DNA of 64,000 bases from Guadua angustifolia (lineage: Eukaryota > Streptophyta > Magnoliopsida > Poales > Poaceae), in the NCBI GenBank assembly GCA_036346375.1, contig CM070520.1, forward strand, positions 18,390,852 to 18,454,851. The letters are read 5' to 3'. Position numbers and translations under genes: made by a program. Below the pieces are notes generated by a model. That model had not been told where the DNA came from, ran no database searches, and saw only the letters and a list, made by a program, of their open reading frames with translations. Of this stretch, positions 1 to 11,780 are shown one piece after another; within the stretch, counting starts at the first letter, position 1, and the number at the start of each line of letters is the position of its first letter.

Positions 1-309
1 AAATTATATTGGTAATTTGCCATTTATCATGAACTTGCTATGGGTAATGCATCCATTGTATCTCTTATAGAATGGTTTGCTAAGTATTGCTTGTGCCACA
101 TCCACATATGTGGGCTAAAGAGAAATACAGAATGTAGTGATTCATTTTTAGATCTTGATTGTGTAACTTCGAGACAAGGTTTTTGGATGGTTCATCCCTA
201 TTCTGTTTCTATCCTTGTGTTTTCTTTCTCTTTTACCTTGAGTTGCATTGCATATGAGTATATGGTGAAGCTACTAAACTAACATACCTATCTATGCTTA
301 TGTGGTCAG

Positions 310-1077
310 TGGAAATTTGCATTCATATCTATGAATAGGCCAGACTACCTCCAAGATTCAGATGTTGTATCCGCCCGTTTTCAGGTATATTGTGATTTTT
401 TTTCCTACAGCTTTTTATCTAGTTCTGCCCATACATTTGTTTTTTTTTTTTTGTCTCTGACCAATTTTTTCTTTTGATTTCTACAGAGGAGAGATGTCTA
501 TGGAGCTTGGGAGCAATATCTTGGGTTGGAGCACACTGATACTGCACCAAAAAGGGCCTATACAGCCAATCAGGTATTCAGTGGTCTTATTGTGAAGCGA
601 GCTTAGCAAATCTTCTGACGTCATTTTTTTGAACCATGTTCTATTTATCGCAAACCTTCATTTTCACCGAAAAGATTTTTAAAATCGTTGGATCTGTCTG
701 ATATTTTAGATAACTCATTTTTTATTCCATTTTTGCAACCCAGCAGTCCAGAATGATTTAACTTGGTAAGATGTTTAAAAGTTTAAAACTAGGCGTTTAC
801 AGTATCCCTATATACCACAATTCCCGGTGGCTTTTCTGCCACCCAAGGAGACAGAAAATTTGGTACATCTTCGCTGAGGGCATGTGGTTAACTTTGGTCT
901 GCATGGTGCACATCTTCACAATTCGCATGCATTGTCTTGCTCTTTACTGTACCATTCCTATGTTTTTCTTAATGCTGAGATTACAAGTATCTTAATGTAA
1001 CTCTACTTTGTTATGGTGGTTTCAACTACCCGCAGAACCGCCACACATATGAGAAGCCAGTGAGAATTTATAATTGA
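310..1077 (+). CDS. 3' end of an unrecognised host gene (three terminal exons)
   Basis: Three exons join in phase 0: 310-384 (25 codons), 487-573 (29 codons) and 1036-1077 (13 codons plus TGA). Each acceptor ends in CAG after a T-rich tract and both donors are GT. The joined C-terminal tail is about 67 residues, starts WKFAFISMNRPDYLQ and ends EKPVRIYN; it is hydrophilic, with no membrane segment. The open frame over three exons, the exact splice phasing and codon-like composition support a real gene whose 5' part lies upstream of the window; bases 1-309 would then be intron. I do not recognise the family. The tail has no known motif I can name, so no function is proposed. The sequence after 1077 would be 3' UTR. 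Confidence 0.7.
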
Positions 1078-2540
1078 ATTCTCTTACCACTGTGATGGTT
1101 CCCCGATGAAAGCATCGATCTGAAAGTGGCAACAGATAAATGGAGTACGGGGAATTTAGACTGCAACAGGGGAAAGCAGCAGAATGTTTGGCCATTTGGG
1201 TCCCTATCGCTTGCTACCAGCTGCTGTTGATGTAGCAGCACGCTTGCTTTCATGGTTCATGGTGATGATTTTCTCAAGATTTTCCATCTCGTCGTTGGGC
1301 AATGGTGCATGCGTATTGATTTTCCATAAGTTGGGTATCAAGGCCTCCAAGGGTAGATGTTGCTTCCGTTATAGAGCAAAGTCCAGTACATAAGATTTTG
1401 GTAGGGGGCGTGTATACAGCGGTATAGTTATGAGTCGTGACCTGATATTGGCTGACATTTGTTGTCTTGTAATCTGGTGAGAATGAGAGACTGTATAATG
1501 GTTTCGGTGTTGGTTTCAATTTTCAGCTTCCATCATAGAATGGTGAGCAAGAATTATTACTGCAGCTAGTGCAATCCAGAGTTCCTTGGCCTTGCTAGCC
1601 AGTGTAGGCATCAGTATGGTGTAATTTATTTGAGAAAACTTTACATGTGTTTTTTATTTTGGTTGAAATAAGTATCTTTTGGTCATTAGATGCTTCTGCT
1701 TTACTTGTGCACCTTTGCAGAAAGAATATAAGATATTTTGTAACTTTAGTATCTGTCTGGTATCTCCATTTCCTTTTTTTTTTATGAAAGATCTACGATA
1801 GCGATTATCGAAATTGTCATCAAATTATCTGATCTGCAGTTGAATCTGAGTCCTGAAGGTAGTAGAATCAAAACTTTTAAGCATCAGCTTTGGCCCAAAA
1901 AAAAAAAGACAGCTCGTGACAATATTGATTATCAAATTAAGTTATTTATGGAAGTAGTAAAATTTATTTCGGTGTTCTGTACGTGGAAAATGGTCCATCT
2001 GCTCTCCTGGATATGGATCAAGCATGGGTGTTATCTGACCAGGGTTTACATTATTGAACCTACGTCAGAAATTGCCTACACGTTGGTAGCAATTTTTGTT
2101 GAAAATTGTTAGAAACCGAATGAAATTTAAAGTCAAACTTTTTAAACTTGGTGATTAAATAGCGGCAAAATAATTCGAAAGTCAATCGGTTTTTACCGAG
2201 TTTTGACTAGTTTTTACCTATTTTCTATTAGTTTACATTGAAAATTGTCATACATAGTGGAAATTAGAAAAAAAAGAAAAATAGAAAAAATGCAAAAAAA
2301 TATTGGAAAATTTGTAAAAACTCAATAAAAGCCCAGAAAATCAAGAAAAATGTTAGAAAATATATAAAAAATTTATTTCTTTAGGAAACTTTTAGATAAT
2401 TTTTTTCTAATTTTCCGAATTTTTTAATTTGAAATTGAATTTGAATCGGATCAATTTATCATCCGATTTTCTCGAGTCGGACCGTACGGTTGAAAATCAT
2501 GAAAATCGACCTAGATACTGAGAACCCTCCATCTGACTAC
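1078..2540. other. 3' UTR and AT-rich intergenic DNA
   Basis: No coding region is supported. The first several hundred bases are probably the 3' UTR of the gene ending at 1077, but no clear poly(A) site could be fixed. From about 2110 to 2480 the sequence is AT-rich and low in complexity (many A-runs and short repeats of aaattg and tttttacc), as in grass intergenic repeats. Confidence 0.5.
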
Positions 2541-2639
2541 GTTGTGCTTCCACGATTTAAATTCTTTTCCTTTTGGTGGATCCCAGATGCAACATCAGTC
2601 ATCTTCTCTTCTTGAAACCATCAACCTCAATTCACTAGC

Positions 2640-3110
2640 TGCTGGTGATCATCTTCCGGTCGAGAGAGCATGCACCGATGCACGAGCCGTCGTCGTCCTC
2701 TCCTCGTGCCTCGTCTCCAGAGCTGTTCGAATCATCAAGCTGTTCGGAACCACTTCTCCAGAAGGAACAGCAGAAGCATTCTTCTCGTCGGGCTTGTCGC
2801 CGCCGCCGTTGAACTTGTAGTAGTAGCCATTGGCGTCGAAGAGCCTGTGGTACGTCGCTCAGGGCACGCGGCAGACGTCCTCGTATGGTCGGCCCGGAGG
2901 TGCCGCTCGCGCACATCGGGTCGCAGGAACGCCCCCCGAACGGCGGCGGGCCATCGAGCTGGAAGCTGGTCCTGCCGGCCACCACGATGTAAACCGTCCA
3001 GCAGCTCCTCGTCCAAGGATTTGGCCCGCGGTTCTTGCGCGGTTGGCCTCTATACGGGCAACTTTTGAGGATGTCGACGGCGCCGTCCGTGTCGAAACCA
3101 TCAAACTGTT
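2640..3110 (-). pseudogene. GC-rich decayed coding remnant, unidentified
   Basis: A GC-rich island in AT-rich surroundings. Read on the minus strand it gives protein-like stretches in different frames, for example WTVYIVVAGRTSF near 2990 and FDANGYYYKFNGGG near 2820, but no single frame holds both. This is what a frameshifted gene fragment looks like. The family is not recognised, and it could also be a GC-rich promoter or UTR fragment. The segment 3095-3180 repeats the phrase 'tcctcgtccaa' seen near 3005. Confidence 0.25.
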
Positions 3111-3279
3111 TCAGTGTTCGGAGCCATCATCTTCTCCCGTCGATCTCCTCGTCCAAACCGTCAAGCTGTTCAGCGCCATCATTCAGGCGCAGAGTTAGGC
3201 TAGGACAACTGAGGCCTTGGCCCGAAGTCTAACGTTAAAACACTGTGAAAAATCTGATCCAAAATCAATGATCCAATTA

Positions 3280-4535
3280 GGGTGCGTTTAGTTCGCTGTA
3301 TCAGAGTGAACGGAATGGGATGGTACAGGATGGATGGGTGATACATGCGTTTGGTTGAGTGTATGGAACCATCTCATCCAGGACGAAGTGGTACAGATAC
3401 TCAGAATATTCCCCTAATATGCCGTACCAAATCGTTCGCCCAAAATCGCCGAACCATTCGGTCCCGAACGCGTCTCGGTCCTCGTCTCGGGTCGTCGTCT
3501 CCCTCCACGCGTTCCTCGTCTCGGGTCGCCGCACGGATCGCCTGGAGCCACGTTTTCCTTCCCTCTTATCCTTCCCTTGCCTCTACTCAACCGAAACGCC
3601 AAAATCCCTAGTCCATTCCGCCATTACCATATAAACTGGAGCCCAGCCCATGCTCAAATTCAGCTGAAGCACCCGACCGATCCCAAATTCCTTTGACTCA
3701 TAGCATCCCCAAGTTCTACTGATCAAAACCCCTCCAATGCTTCTCGAGCTGTTCAAGCGAAAACTCACTGCCGCCGTGAGCTCATCTTTCCCACGGCCGG
3801 CCAGCGTGGGCGGAGCTCCTCGTTGTTTCTCCAGCCGAACTAAGCCCAAAAATAGAATCCCCGTGTCACCCTGAAGCTAAATCCGGAACCCATCCGAACT
3901 CCCTCGCCTTGGTTCACCTTCTCCGGCCACCACCATTAGAGCCGCCACCGAGCTCATTGCAGACTCACCTCGGGCCATCTCCGCCGAATCGGCTCCACCG
4001 TTGGGTGTGCCTCACGAGCCATCCTCTCAAGACCCTCGCCTTGGCGGAAAGCCACCGCAGGACCGTCGTGAGGCCCTAGGCCATACTCTGCTTCGTCTCT
4101 CTGATCGGCGGGCCCCCCATTGTCAGTGGCGCAAGAGAACTCCAGTTCAAGGGTAAAAGACGTTTTCATCATTCTGAAAAGCGTATTTCCATACTTCAAT
4201 ACATTTTTCAGATCAGTGAAATTCAATCTTGTATATCTTTTGCAATTTTAATCAAAATTCAATGGAATAAATTGGTGATCGAATGAGATCTCTCTGGTAA
4301 GTAGCAGCGCAGCATCTCGTTGTCTGGATGGCACTGTTTCATACCAACCTCATTCTTCAAACCAAACAGCATCTCGAACCATCTAGGATCATCCTATTCA
4401 AGTAACCAAACAAAATCTTGTACCATCCTATTCAGACAACCAAACATCCTCCCTGTACCATCTCATCGAGAACCATCCCATCCATTCTGTACCATCCCAT
4501 TTCGTTCACCTTGGTACAGCGAACCAAACGCACTC
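3280..4535. mobile_element. Non-autonomous PIF/Harbinger (Tourist-like) element, 1256 bp
   Basis: The ends are inverted repeats: GGGTGCGTTT on the left and the complement GAGTGCGTTT on the right. The similarity continues through the subterminal region, with many copies of 'gatggtac', 'accatc' and 'gaacc(a/c)t' near both ends. The element is flanked by TTA at 3277-3279 and 4536-4538, the 3-bp TSD typical of PIF/Harbinger. No transposase frame is visible inside; the middle holds about 0.7 kb of unrelated, moderately GC-rich sequence that may be captured DNA. At 1.26 kb it is long for a Tourist MITE. Confidence 0.85.
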
Positions 4536-4538
4536 TTA

Positions 4539-5011
4539 GTAGATGACCCATCAACAGCAACCTGGTTCAAAGCCAAGGCCCATACGGACAAGCGACGCGC
4601 GTCACGAAAAGATAGAGCCTCCTCGGCGCCTCGCTTCGGTTGGTCATCTTTTCACATGGCGGCGGCGGCGACGCGGACGCGACGCAAGTGGACCAGCCAA
4701 AAGCCGTGGAGCCGGTTTGGGCAGCCCATTTGCCCACGCTGCCGTGCACCATGCATGAACTCTCGCTTTTGCTGCGCCGCCGCCGCGTCCCAAGGGCGCA
4801 CACATACATGGCGCAGAATCGACGGCCGGCCTGCGTTAGCTATCTGTGGCACCTGGGAACCGTGCCTTGCCGGCACGACACGACCCACTGTATGTCGTGG
4901 GTCGGGGTTGAAAATAGGATTCGATAGACGATACGACACAACATCTCTGATCATGATATTTGGATGGACCCAGCAAGAAATACTCGTTTCGGCTCTAAGC
5001 CCGGTCTACTA
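4539..5011. other. GC-rich spacer without a supportable gene
   Basis: Overlapping open frames on both strands come from high GC content (for example runs of 'ggcggcg' near 4660). None has a recognisable domain or a plausible exon structure, so I annotate no gene here. Confidence 0.4.
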
Positions 5012-5360
5012 AGGCTATATATGTTTGGATGGATTAGAGCTAATTGTTAGCCGGCTAATAGCTAGAGTTAATTGTTAGCCAGCTAATAATTAGTCTATCT
5101 AAAATTAGCCCAGAGCTGTTTGGATACATGGCTAATGGTTGGGCTAATTTTTTTGAAAAGTCATGTATGTCCCTCATAATATGTCTGCCCCTCATAATGG
5201 CGAGGGTATTTCAGACTTTTCCCAGCGTGTTACATGCTTTTAGTCTAAATTAGCTCCCACTTATTAACTAATGGACTAATTGTTAGTTGAGAGATTAACT
5301 AAAAATTAACCCACCTATTAATCTTCCTGTCTAGTCCAGAGATCCAAACAAGGAATAAGC
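5012..5360. mobile_element. Tourist-like MITE, about 350 bp
   Basis: The left end reads GGCTATATATGTTTGGAT; the complement of the right end reads GCTTATTCCTTGTTTGGAT. Both carry the 'GTTTGGAT' subterminal motif common in grass Tourist and hAT-like MITEs. Internal 'gctaat(t/g)gttagcc' repeats are arranged as inverted copies. The TSD is ambiguous (TAA or TTA), so the exact ends may be a few bases off. Confidence 0.6.
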
Positions 5361-6824
5361 TTAGCTGCAATTCACGGCTCGCGCCATGCATGCCGTGCTA
5401 TTCCGACTCGGATGTGTCGTGTGATGTGTCACGCTCCGAGGTAGCCGCGGTAGCTCTTTGGGCACGTATTGCCGGGCACGTTTGCAATTCGCACCATATG
5501 TGTTGTTTTCTGAAATCAGTGTTTTGGCACCATATGTGCCATTTGAGATGAGAGCTTGTGTAATCTGCTTGTTCTTTTGCAACTGTTTCCGATCCCATGT
5601 TTGGATAATCCATATGGAAGTTTTAGAGACTGTTTAGGGAGCTGTGCTTTACTTTTGAGTCAAAAGCCTTTCTAAACAGTATGGCTGCAAAGCAACTAAG
5701 AAACTAAACCAAGCATCCTAAAAGCTGCAGCCGTTGAGGAGGAGCTTTTTAGCTGTAACTTTGCTCAACTGCCTCCTATCTCACTCACTTTGCCTCCCCT
5801 GACCTTCGCCTCCCCATTTCGCCGCATCTACATCACCTTCTCGCTCGATCGCCATTATGTTTCACTAGGTGGTTGCCCCCCAAAAGCTACAGTTGCAACA
5901 GCCAGTTTGCCAAATGGTATAATAAGAGAATCTACAGCCATCAGTTACAGTTGCTTTACAACTCAATAAACTAAAAGTAATTTTTCGGCCCAACCTTAGT
6001 GTGTGCGCATGACCAATGTCAATCTCTGATTGTAATAAACAATTACCTGTATTAGGCAAGGCTACAAAGTGAGCTTTCCATTAGCTTGTCACTAATTTAT
6101 TTGACGACAAAAATCTACCGCTAAATGAATCGACGATAAGAGTTTTATTTAGCCAGCAGTTTTGTCGTTAATTCATTTGACCGATACGTCTATTTGTTCG
6201 GTAAACTATTGTTGCCAAATGAATTGGCAACGGAAACACTATCGTTAAAAGTACATTTATGTAATTGTTTTCGACGAATTTTTTTTCTGTAACTTTATTT
6301 AAAATATATTATTTTAAAAAGATTCCACAACACATGCCAACTGACGCGTTCTGGCTGTACTGACTCCATCCTCTGTATCTGAACTTGCATCGGTGACACG
6401 AGTTTGGTCAGCGAGGTTGACGGTGAAGCGCGTTCTGGTATTTGAGGGGAGGCTGCTTGTTTAGGAGAGCTCGTTTCTTCAATTTGGAGCACTGGAGCTT
6501 ATGATGAGGAATTAATCGCAATTTTGTTTCTTCGATCGCTACTTTGTTCTTCGCTTTGTAATTGTGTTTTGTCGGTTCTTCGTTTTGTAATTGTGTTTTG
6601 TCGATGTTTGTTGTTTTAGAATGTGAATCGGAATTTAATTTTTCAATTTTTTTCATATTCAAACCGAGCAATATCAATATTGGTGGCGCCTCGGTGGTGA
6701 TCTCACCGTGTGTAGTGCGAGGTCATTATAACCGGCTATGATCGGCAACCAAACAACATCACATTGTATCACCAGAACCTGGCTTCGTGAGTGAGCTAGG
6801 CTCGTAGATACGGGCTAGGCCAGG
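5361..6824. other. Intergenic DNA with unassigned MITE-like remnants
   Basis: No gene is supported. Around 5625-5960 the phrases 'gactgtttagggagctgtgc' and 'ctacagttgcaacagcc' resemble decayed ends of Tourist-type elements. Around 6065-6290 there are inverted phrases with 'cgacga' and 'tgtcgtt' that could be a Mutator- or CACTA-derived remnant. Neither could be bounded by a TSD. Confidence 0.35.
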
Positions 6825-7088
6825 GTTAGGGCTGGAAAAAAAAACTTGTTGTAAGGTTTGTTGGCTCGTTTCAAAATTATTTTAATTATACTCGTTCATT
6901 GATTAAATATTGAAATGAGTTAATTTCGAATGAAATTGAATTTTGCTCTAGCTCAACTCAACTTGGCTCGTTAGCTCGATTCTAAAAATACTTCTAAACT
7001 GTAAATAAAATGATATTAAATTAAACTGTGTCAATTTCAGAAAAAAGCTCGAAAAAAATGATGACTTGGCTCGATTTTCACCCCTAGC
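6825..7088. mobile_element. Possible MULE-type MITE, about 260 bp
   Basis: The left end TTAGGGCTGGAAAAA is roughly the complement of the right end TTTTCACCCCTAGC, and the inner bases carry 'ggctcg' near both ends. A 9-bp TSD is not clean (AGGCCAGGG against TAGCCTGGG), so this is tentative. Confidence 0.4.
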
Positions 7089-9179
7089 CTGGGTAATTAG
7101 TGCAACCAAATGGCCCCTAACTACACCAATGAACATATTAGTAGTAAAAAATGAGGAAGACCAGTAGAGAATGTGCCAGATTTGTAGTTGATTTCTCGCC
7201 TATCCGGCGTAGTTAAAGACAAAATAGATGAAACTATAGTGCAGGTGTTACTGTACAATTGACATAAGAGAAGAATCAAAATATTGCAAATGGAATAACC
7301 ATAAGAAAAAAAGGCCGTATAACAAAAAATTCATAGAGCAGTGGAATAAACATACGAAACTGTTATTTCTCTCTCAGCTTATATAGCATGGCATTGATTG
7401 CATGTAATACAAATTAGTTGCAGATAAGATAGGGATAATAACTTGTAAGACCATAAAGGCGACTAGAAAGGAGTAAATAGGAGCCAAGCAAAATTTACCC
7501 CCTAAAAATTCAAACCGCCAAAAGAACCGATTGAAGGTACTGGACAATCCGAACAGGTGATCAGATGGACAGTAGCACCAACCTATTGAGGTCGGATGAA
7601 CAGTATCACGACATGTGGAGGTCAAATGAACAGTAGAAACTGTGATGGTCGGATGAGCAGTGCTCGATGAACAGTTATGCGAACTGGTCGGCAAAACAAT
7701 ACTGCGAACTGGTCAACAGCACTGGTCGGATGAACTGTGTTCGAGATGAACAGTGCTCGGGAACAGTGTTTGGGTGAACAGTAAATCGGCACAATCTCAA
7801 AAGCAAGAATCATTGTAACTTTTGATTGGCTGATCCAAAACCTGTGAAACTTTTTGTGCACATTCCTATAGATATCAGGAACCCATTCCAACCTTCAATC
7901 GCAAGGATTGATGTCAAAGTTCCAACCTTTTTTCAGTTTAAAGAATGCTGCACCAAAACTGGGTCAAAAACACAAACTTCACCCTAACTTGCTCGTGAGA
8001 ATTGATAATCAGGATGATCTTAGATGACCTCTCACATATCACAGCAAGTAAGAACACTAAAGAACAACCCTTTAAACAAACAAGAATGCAATCTATATGG
8101 ATCTTTTTTCTACCAAGCACATAGATCAGTTTCTTGCGGAAACCAAAAAGAAGAGGTTACATATTGCCTAGATGGATGGGATATGATCTATAGAAAATTC
8201 ATCCAGCAATCTTTCATTCTTGGCATAAGATCCAAAAGCATATAGAAGGAGATGAGACAAATCCAAATGTGTGGAAAGTAAATTGCAAGAATTTAAATGA
8301 TGAATTTAAAGCGTAATATAAATACTGAAAGTAGATTCATGATAGGAAAATAAAACTTTCATTTCTTAGAAGTAAGGTTTACAAAGTCTCACAATAAAGT
8401 GGGCAAAGTTCAAATGAGCACCAGAATTTCCAAAAATCTTCAAGAGAGAGACACCCCTATCCCCTCCTCTATTTATAGCACATGGGAGCAAACCCCACCC
8501 TTGGATAACTCCCTTCTCCCAGAAGTAACCTTATCAAGGGTTATGATTAACTCGCACAGTCATACATGGGCTGACTCGAAACCCAACAATATAACAGGTT
8601 TTGCACGCCTTTCAAAGCATACCCGCTACTCTATCTTCTAGACCGCGATCCAACGACCCTTTTTGATTAGAGCAGCTCCAAGTTAGCATCTGATCCATTC
8701 CTTGTCTTCTTGGTTTACAGTTATTCCCTGGCTTTAGACATCTTTAGTGACACCTTGACCGTCTGGACCTCAGCTCTCCCAGTCTAGTCCAGATCTCCTC
8801 CGTCTCACCATGACCTAGGAGATCCATTGCATAGCAATATCTAACAACATATGCAATCAAATCAAAACATAGCTAGAATGATACACAATTTGTCCCAACT
8901 AGGTTACAATCTTTTTCAACCAGTTTACAAACTGTCCCGATCAGTTCACAACAGTCCCGATCAGTTCACAACAGTCCCAACCAGTTTACAAACTGATCAA
9001 ACTCAAACTTGTGCACCACAAGCTCAACTACAGTCAATTACTTATCACAAACATGGGTAGATCTCCACATAGTCTTTCACAACAGAAAATAGTTGCAGCT
9101 AATGGATTGCATTTCAGCTGGGCCCACATGTGGGCATGCTAATCACGTACTCTAGATCAATGGTTTGTGCCACACATGC
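7089..9179. other. Repeat-like DNA, possibly an undelimited minus-strand LTR
   Basis: No coding frame is supported. From 7555 to 7790 the motif 'gatgaacagt' recurs many times at irregular spacing. Near 8466-8482 the minus strand holds TATAAATAGAGGAGGGG, a strong TATA box, which suggests an LTR promoter reading leftward. No TG...CA ends with matching TSD or a primer-binding site were found, so no element is called. At 8915-8990 a roughly 21-base unit containing 'ccgatcagttcacaaca' is repeated in tandem. Confidence 0.35.
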
Positions 9180-9209
9180 ACAAGTGTAAGTTCAAGCTCC
9201 ATTTGGTTT

Positions 9210-9750
9210 TGGTGATTAATGATAAATGGCAAATCTAATTGTGAGACTAATATTCTTGTTAAATTTATCTTTTATTAGTCTCATTTGGATAAAAGGATGG
9301 AATTATCAAAGGTATGCATTCGATGTCACATTGATACATATTGTTGCATTCCTTAGATATAAAATACATGGCAATTAATGACAAATCCAAATATGAGACT
9401 GACATGCTTATTGAGTGTAACTTTAGTAGTCTCATTTGGATAAAAAGAGAAAAATATCAAAGGTATGTATCCAATGTTATCATATTATATCTTGTCACAT
9501 TATTTGGATACAAAACTTATTATGATTAACGGCAAATCAAATTTTAAAAAGAGAAAAATATCAAAGGTTTGTATCCAATGTTATCATATTATATCTTGTC
9601 ACATTATTTGGATACAAAACTTATTATGATTAATGGAAAATCAAATTTTAAGACAAACACTCTTGTTGAGTCAATTCTTTAGTAGTCTCAATCGGATAAA
9701 AGGATAAAAATCTCAAAGGTATGCATCCAATCCAATGTTATTTTATTATG
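9210..9750 (+). repeat. Tandem repeats of about 100 bp inside the solo LTR
   Basis: Four to five imperfect copies share the order 'tgattaatg(g/a)caaatc', 'gagactaa', 'tagtctcatttggataaaa', 'atatcaaaggtatg(c/t)atcc'. Two neighbouring copies (9440-9535 and 9550-9640) are nearly identical, which indicates recent duplication. Confidence 0.75.
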
Positions 9751-9774
9751 TTGCATTCCTTAAAGTCAAAATAT

Positions 9775-10137
9775 AGGGTGAACTCCACAATTGGTTAAAA
9801 TTGAATGTGCGCATATTGTTTCCAATTAATATATATACATATGCACATATTTAAGTGAAGTTCACTTTATATCATGATGTTTCATTAGTATTGATCCCTT
9901 TCGTTTTCCACTCACATATTGAGGATCCATAATGAAACTTGTGTAGTTATAATATACTCATGATGGTTTAAATATAGGGTGAACTCCATAAAAATAGTTT
10001 TAATTAGAACTTGTGCGTATTGTTTTCAATTCAAATATATGAATATGCACACATTTAGGAGGAGTTCATTCTATATCTTGATGGTTTCACGAGTATTAAT
10101 CTAATTCTCTTTTCCACATATAATCAAGGATCATTGG
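9775..10137 (+). repeat. Two tandem copies of about 190 bp inside the solo LTR
   Basis: Both copies start 'atagggtgaactccat/ca' and run through 'gcgcat/gcgtattgtttcaa' and 'gaagttcactttatat/gagttcattctatat' to a 'ggatca' motif. They start near 9775 and 9973. Confidence 0.65.
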
Positions 10138-10145
10138 TTTAAAAT

Positions 10146-10712
10146 CAGTGTTCAAGAGTTCGCTCGGCGGATTTGTGGCGGTTAGGCACCGCCAAGCGCC
10201 AAGGCCGTATTTGCGGTGCAATTGCTGGTCTCGGCGTTTTGACCCTCGGCGGCCGAGAATTAATATAATTCATATATATTATTGATTTTATTATGAATAA
10301 AAATTTTTAGTTTTCTTTTCTAGTTATTTGCAAATTGCAAGACATCAAATATTAAAGTAGAATATTAAACTAAAATACTTGAACACATACTACTCAATTA
10401 ATCAAGTAATAAATTAAGTAGTAAGTACTATGTTGGTGACTTAGTGTACCTAATTTTGTGGGCGACGGCGTGAATCTTTCAATCATGGTCATCAGGTCAT
10501 GTAAACAGTAGATCAAAATGGTCTCTCTCATAATTTTGTGCCAGCCGCCAAGGACCGCCAAGGCCCACCAAGGACCGCTAAGACCCGCCAAGGACCGCAA
10601 TTTCGGTCCAACCGCCAAACAGGCCGCCAAGGGCTGAATTCATTGCGTTTATAGCCGCCAACCGCAATATCGGCCGCAATATCGCCTCCAAGTACCGAAT
10701 TTTTGAACATTG
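10146..10712. mobile_element. Non-autonomous hAT element, 567 bp
   Basis: The left end is CAGTGTTCAAGAGTTCG and the complement of the right end is CAATGTTCAAAAATTCG, the hAT-type 'CA(G/A)TGTTC' terminus. The flanks are a perfect 8-bp TSD, TTTAAAAT, at 10138-10145 and 10713-10720. The interior is rich in 'ccgccaagg' and its complement, repeated many times in both halves. No transposase is encoded. Confidence 0.9.
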
Positions 10713-11489
10713 TTTAAAATACATATCTTGAGTATATAAAGCTTGTGCAGTTGTCATATACTCATATTGATTTAAATTCAATTAGTTTGAATTTGAGTTG
10801 TCATCAATCACCAAAGAAATAGATTAAAGATCTAGATCCTCCATTATGTGTTAATGGCATGCCTTGGTGATGAATGACAACCGGATATGTTATATCAAGG
10901 ATCTTTACCTTGAGACACATCCATTGAGTATATGAAGCTTTAGTAGCGGTAATATACTCAAGATCAATTTAAATTCAATTATTTGTATTTGGGTTTTCAT
11001 CAATCATCAAATAAGTAGATCAAAGGATCTATGCCATCTATTATGTGTTAATAGTGTGTCTTGATGATTTGGGACAATCGTATATGTTGGACTAACATTC
11101 TTCATGAGTTTGTGAAAAAGGTTATGTCCAACGATGATGAGACTTTGAAGTCATATGTTGATGGTCATCAAGTTGAGGTTCAGGATGAAGGATATCATGT
11201 GTCGATGAGCATCAAGAAAAGATACCGAAGTAAAGATAGTTCATCTTGTGTTGATGAATAAGCCAAAGATCTGAACTTCGAGAAGAAGATAGTCATTATC
11301 AAGTGAAAACTCCATGTGGATATGAAAGGCAAATGTATAACTAGTATAGGCTAAGGATGTGTTCCTAGTCTTTTTATCGGTTTTGGTGTTTGATGGAGAC
11401 CGAATTACTAGTTTAGATTATCGTACTATTAAGAGGGGTCGAATCCTATAATTTGAGTCTCATCATGTGTTAATGGCTCAATCCCACTT

Positions 11490-11780
11490 GCACTAGCTCT
11501 CTTCTTTGTAAGGAGCTCATATTTGTGAATGTATTTTGCAAATAGTTAAAGCTCATGCTTTTGATTTTATTGGCATGTTCTTTGTAAGGAGCTCATATTT
11601 GTGAATGTGTTTTGCAAATATTTGAAGCTCATGTATTGTTTTTATTGGCATGTTCTTTGCATGCAGCCGTTATTTATGATTGTGTTTTACAAATAATCAA
11701 AGCTCATCATTTGATCTTCTTTGCATGATGTTAATATTTGCGAGTGTATTTTGCAAATAGTTGGAGCTTATGCATGTGAT
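11490..11780 (+). repeat. Four tandem copies of about 75 bp
   Basis: The unit contains 'ttctttgtaaggagctcatatttgtgaatgt(a/g)ttttgcaaata' and 'aagctcatg' in order; the copies begin near 11505, 11578, 11650 and 11719 and become more diverged to the right. They lie inside the LTR and have no coding content. Confidence 0.65.

Noticed and set aside
3301..3634. Overlapping open frames near the left end of the Harbinger element
   Set aside because: They cover terminal repeat sequence and show no transposase motif.
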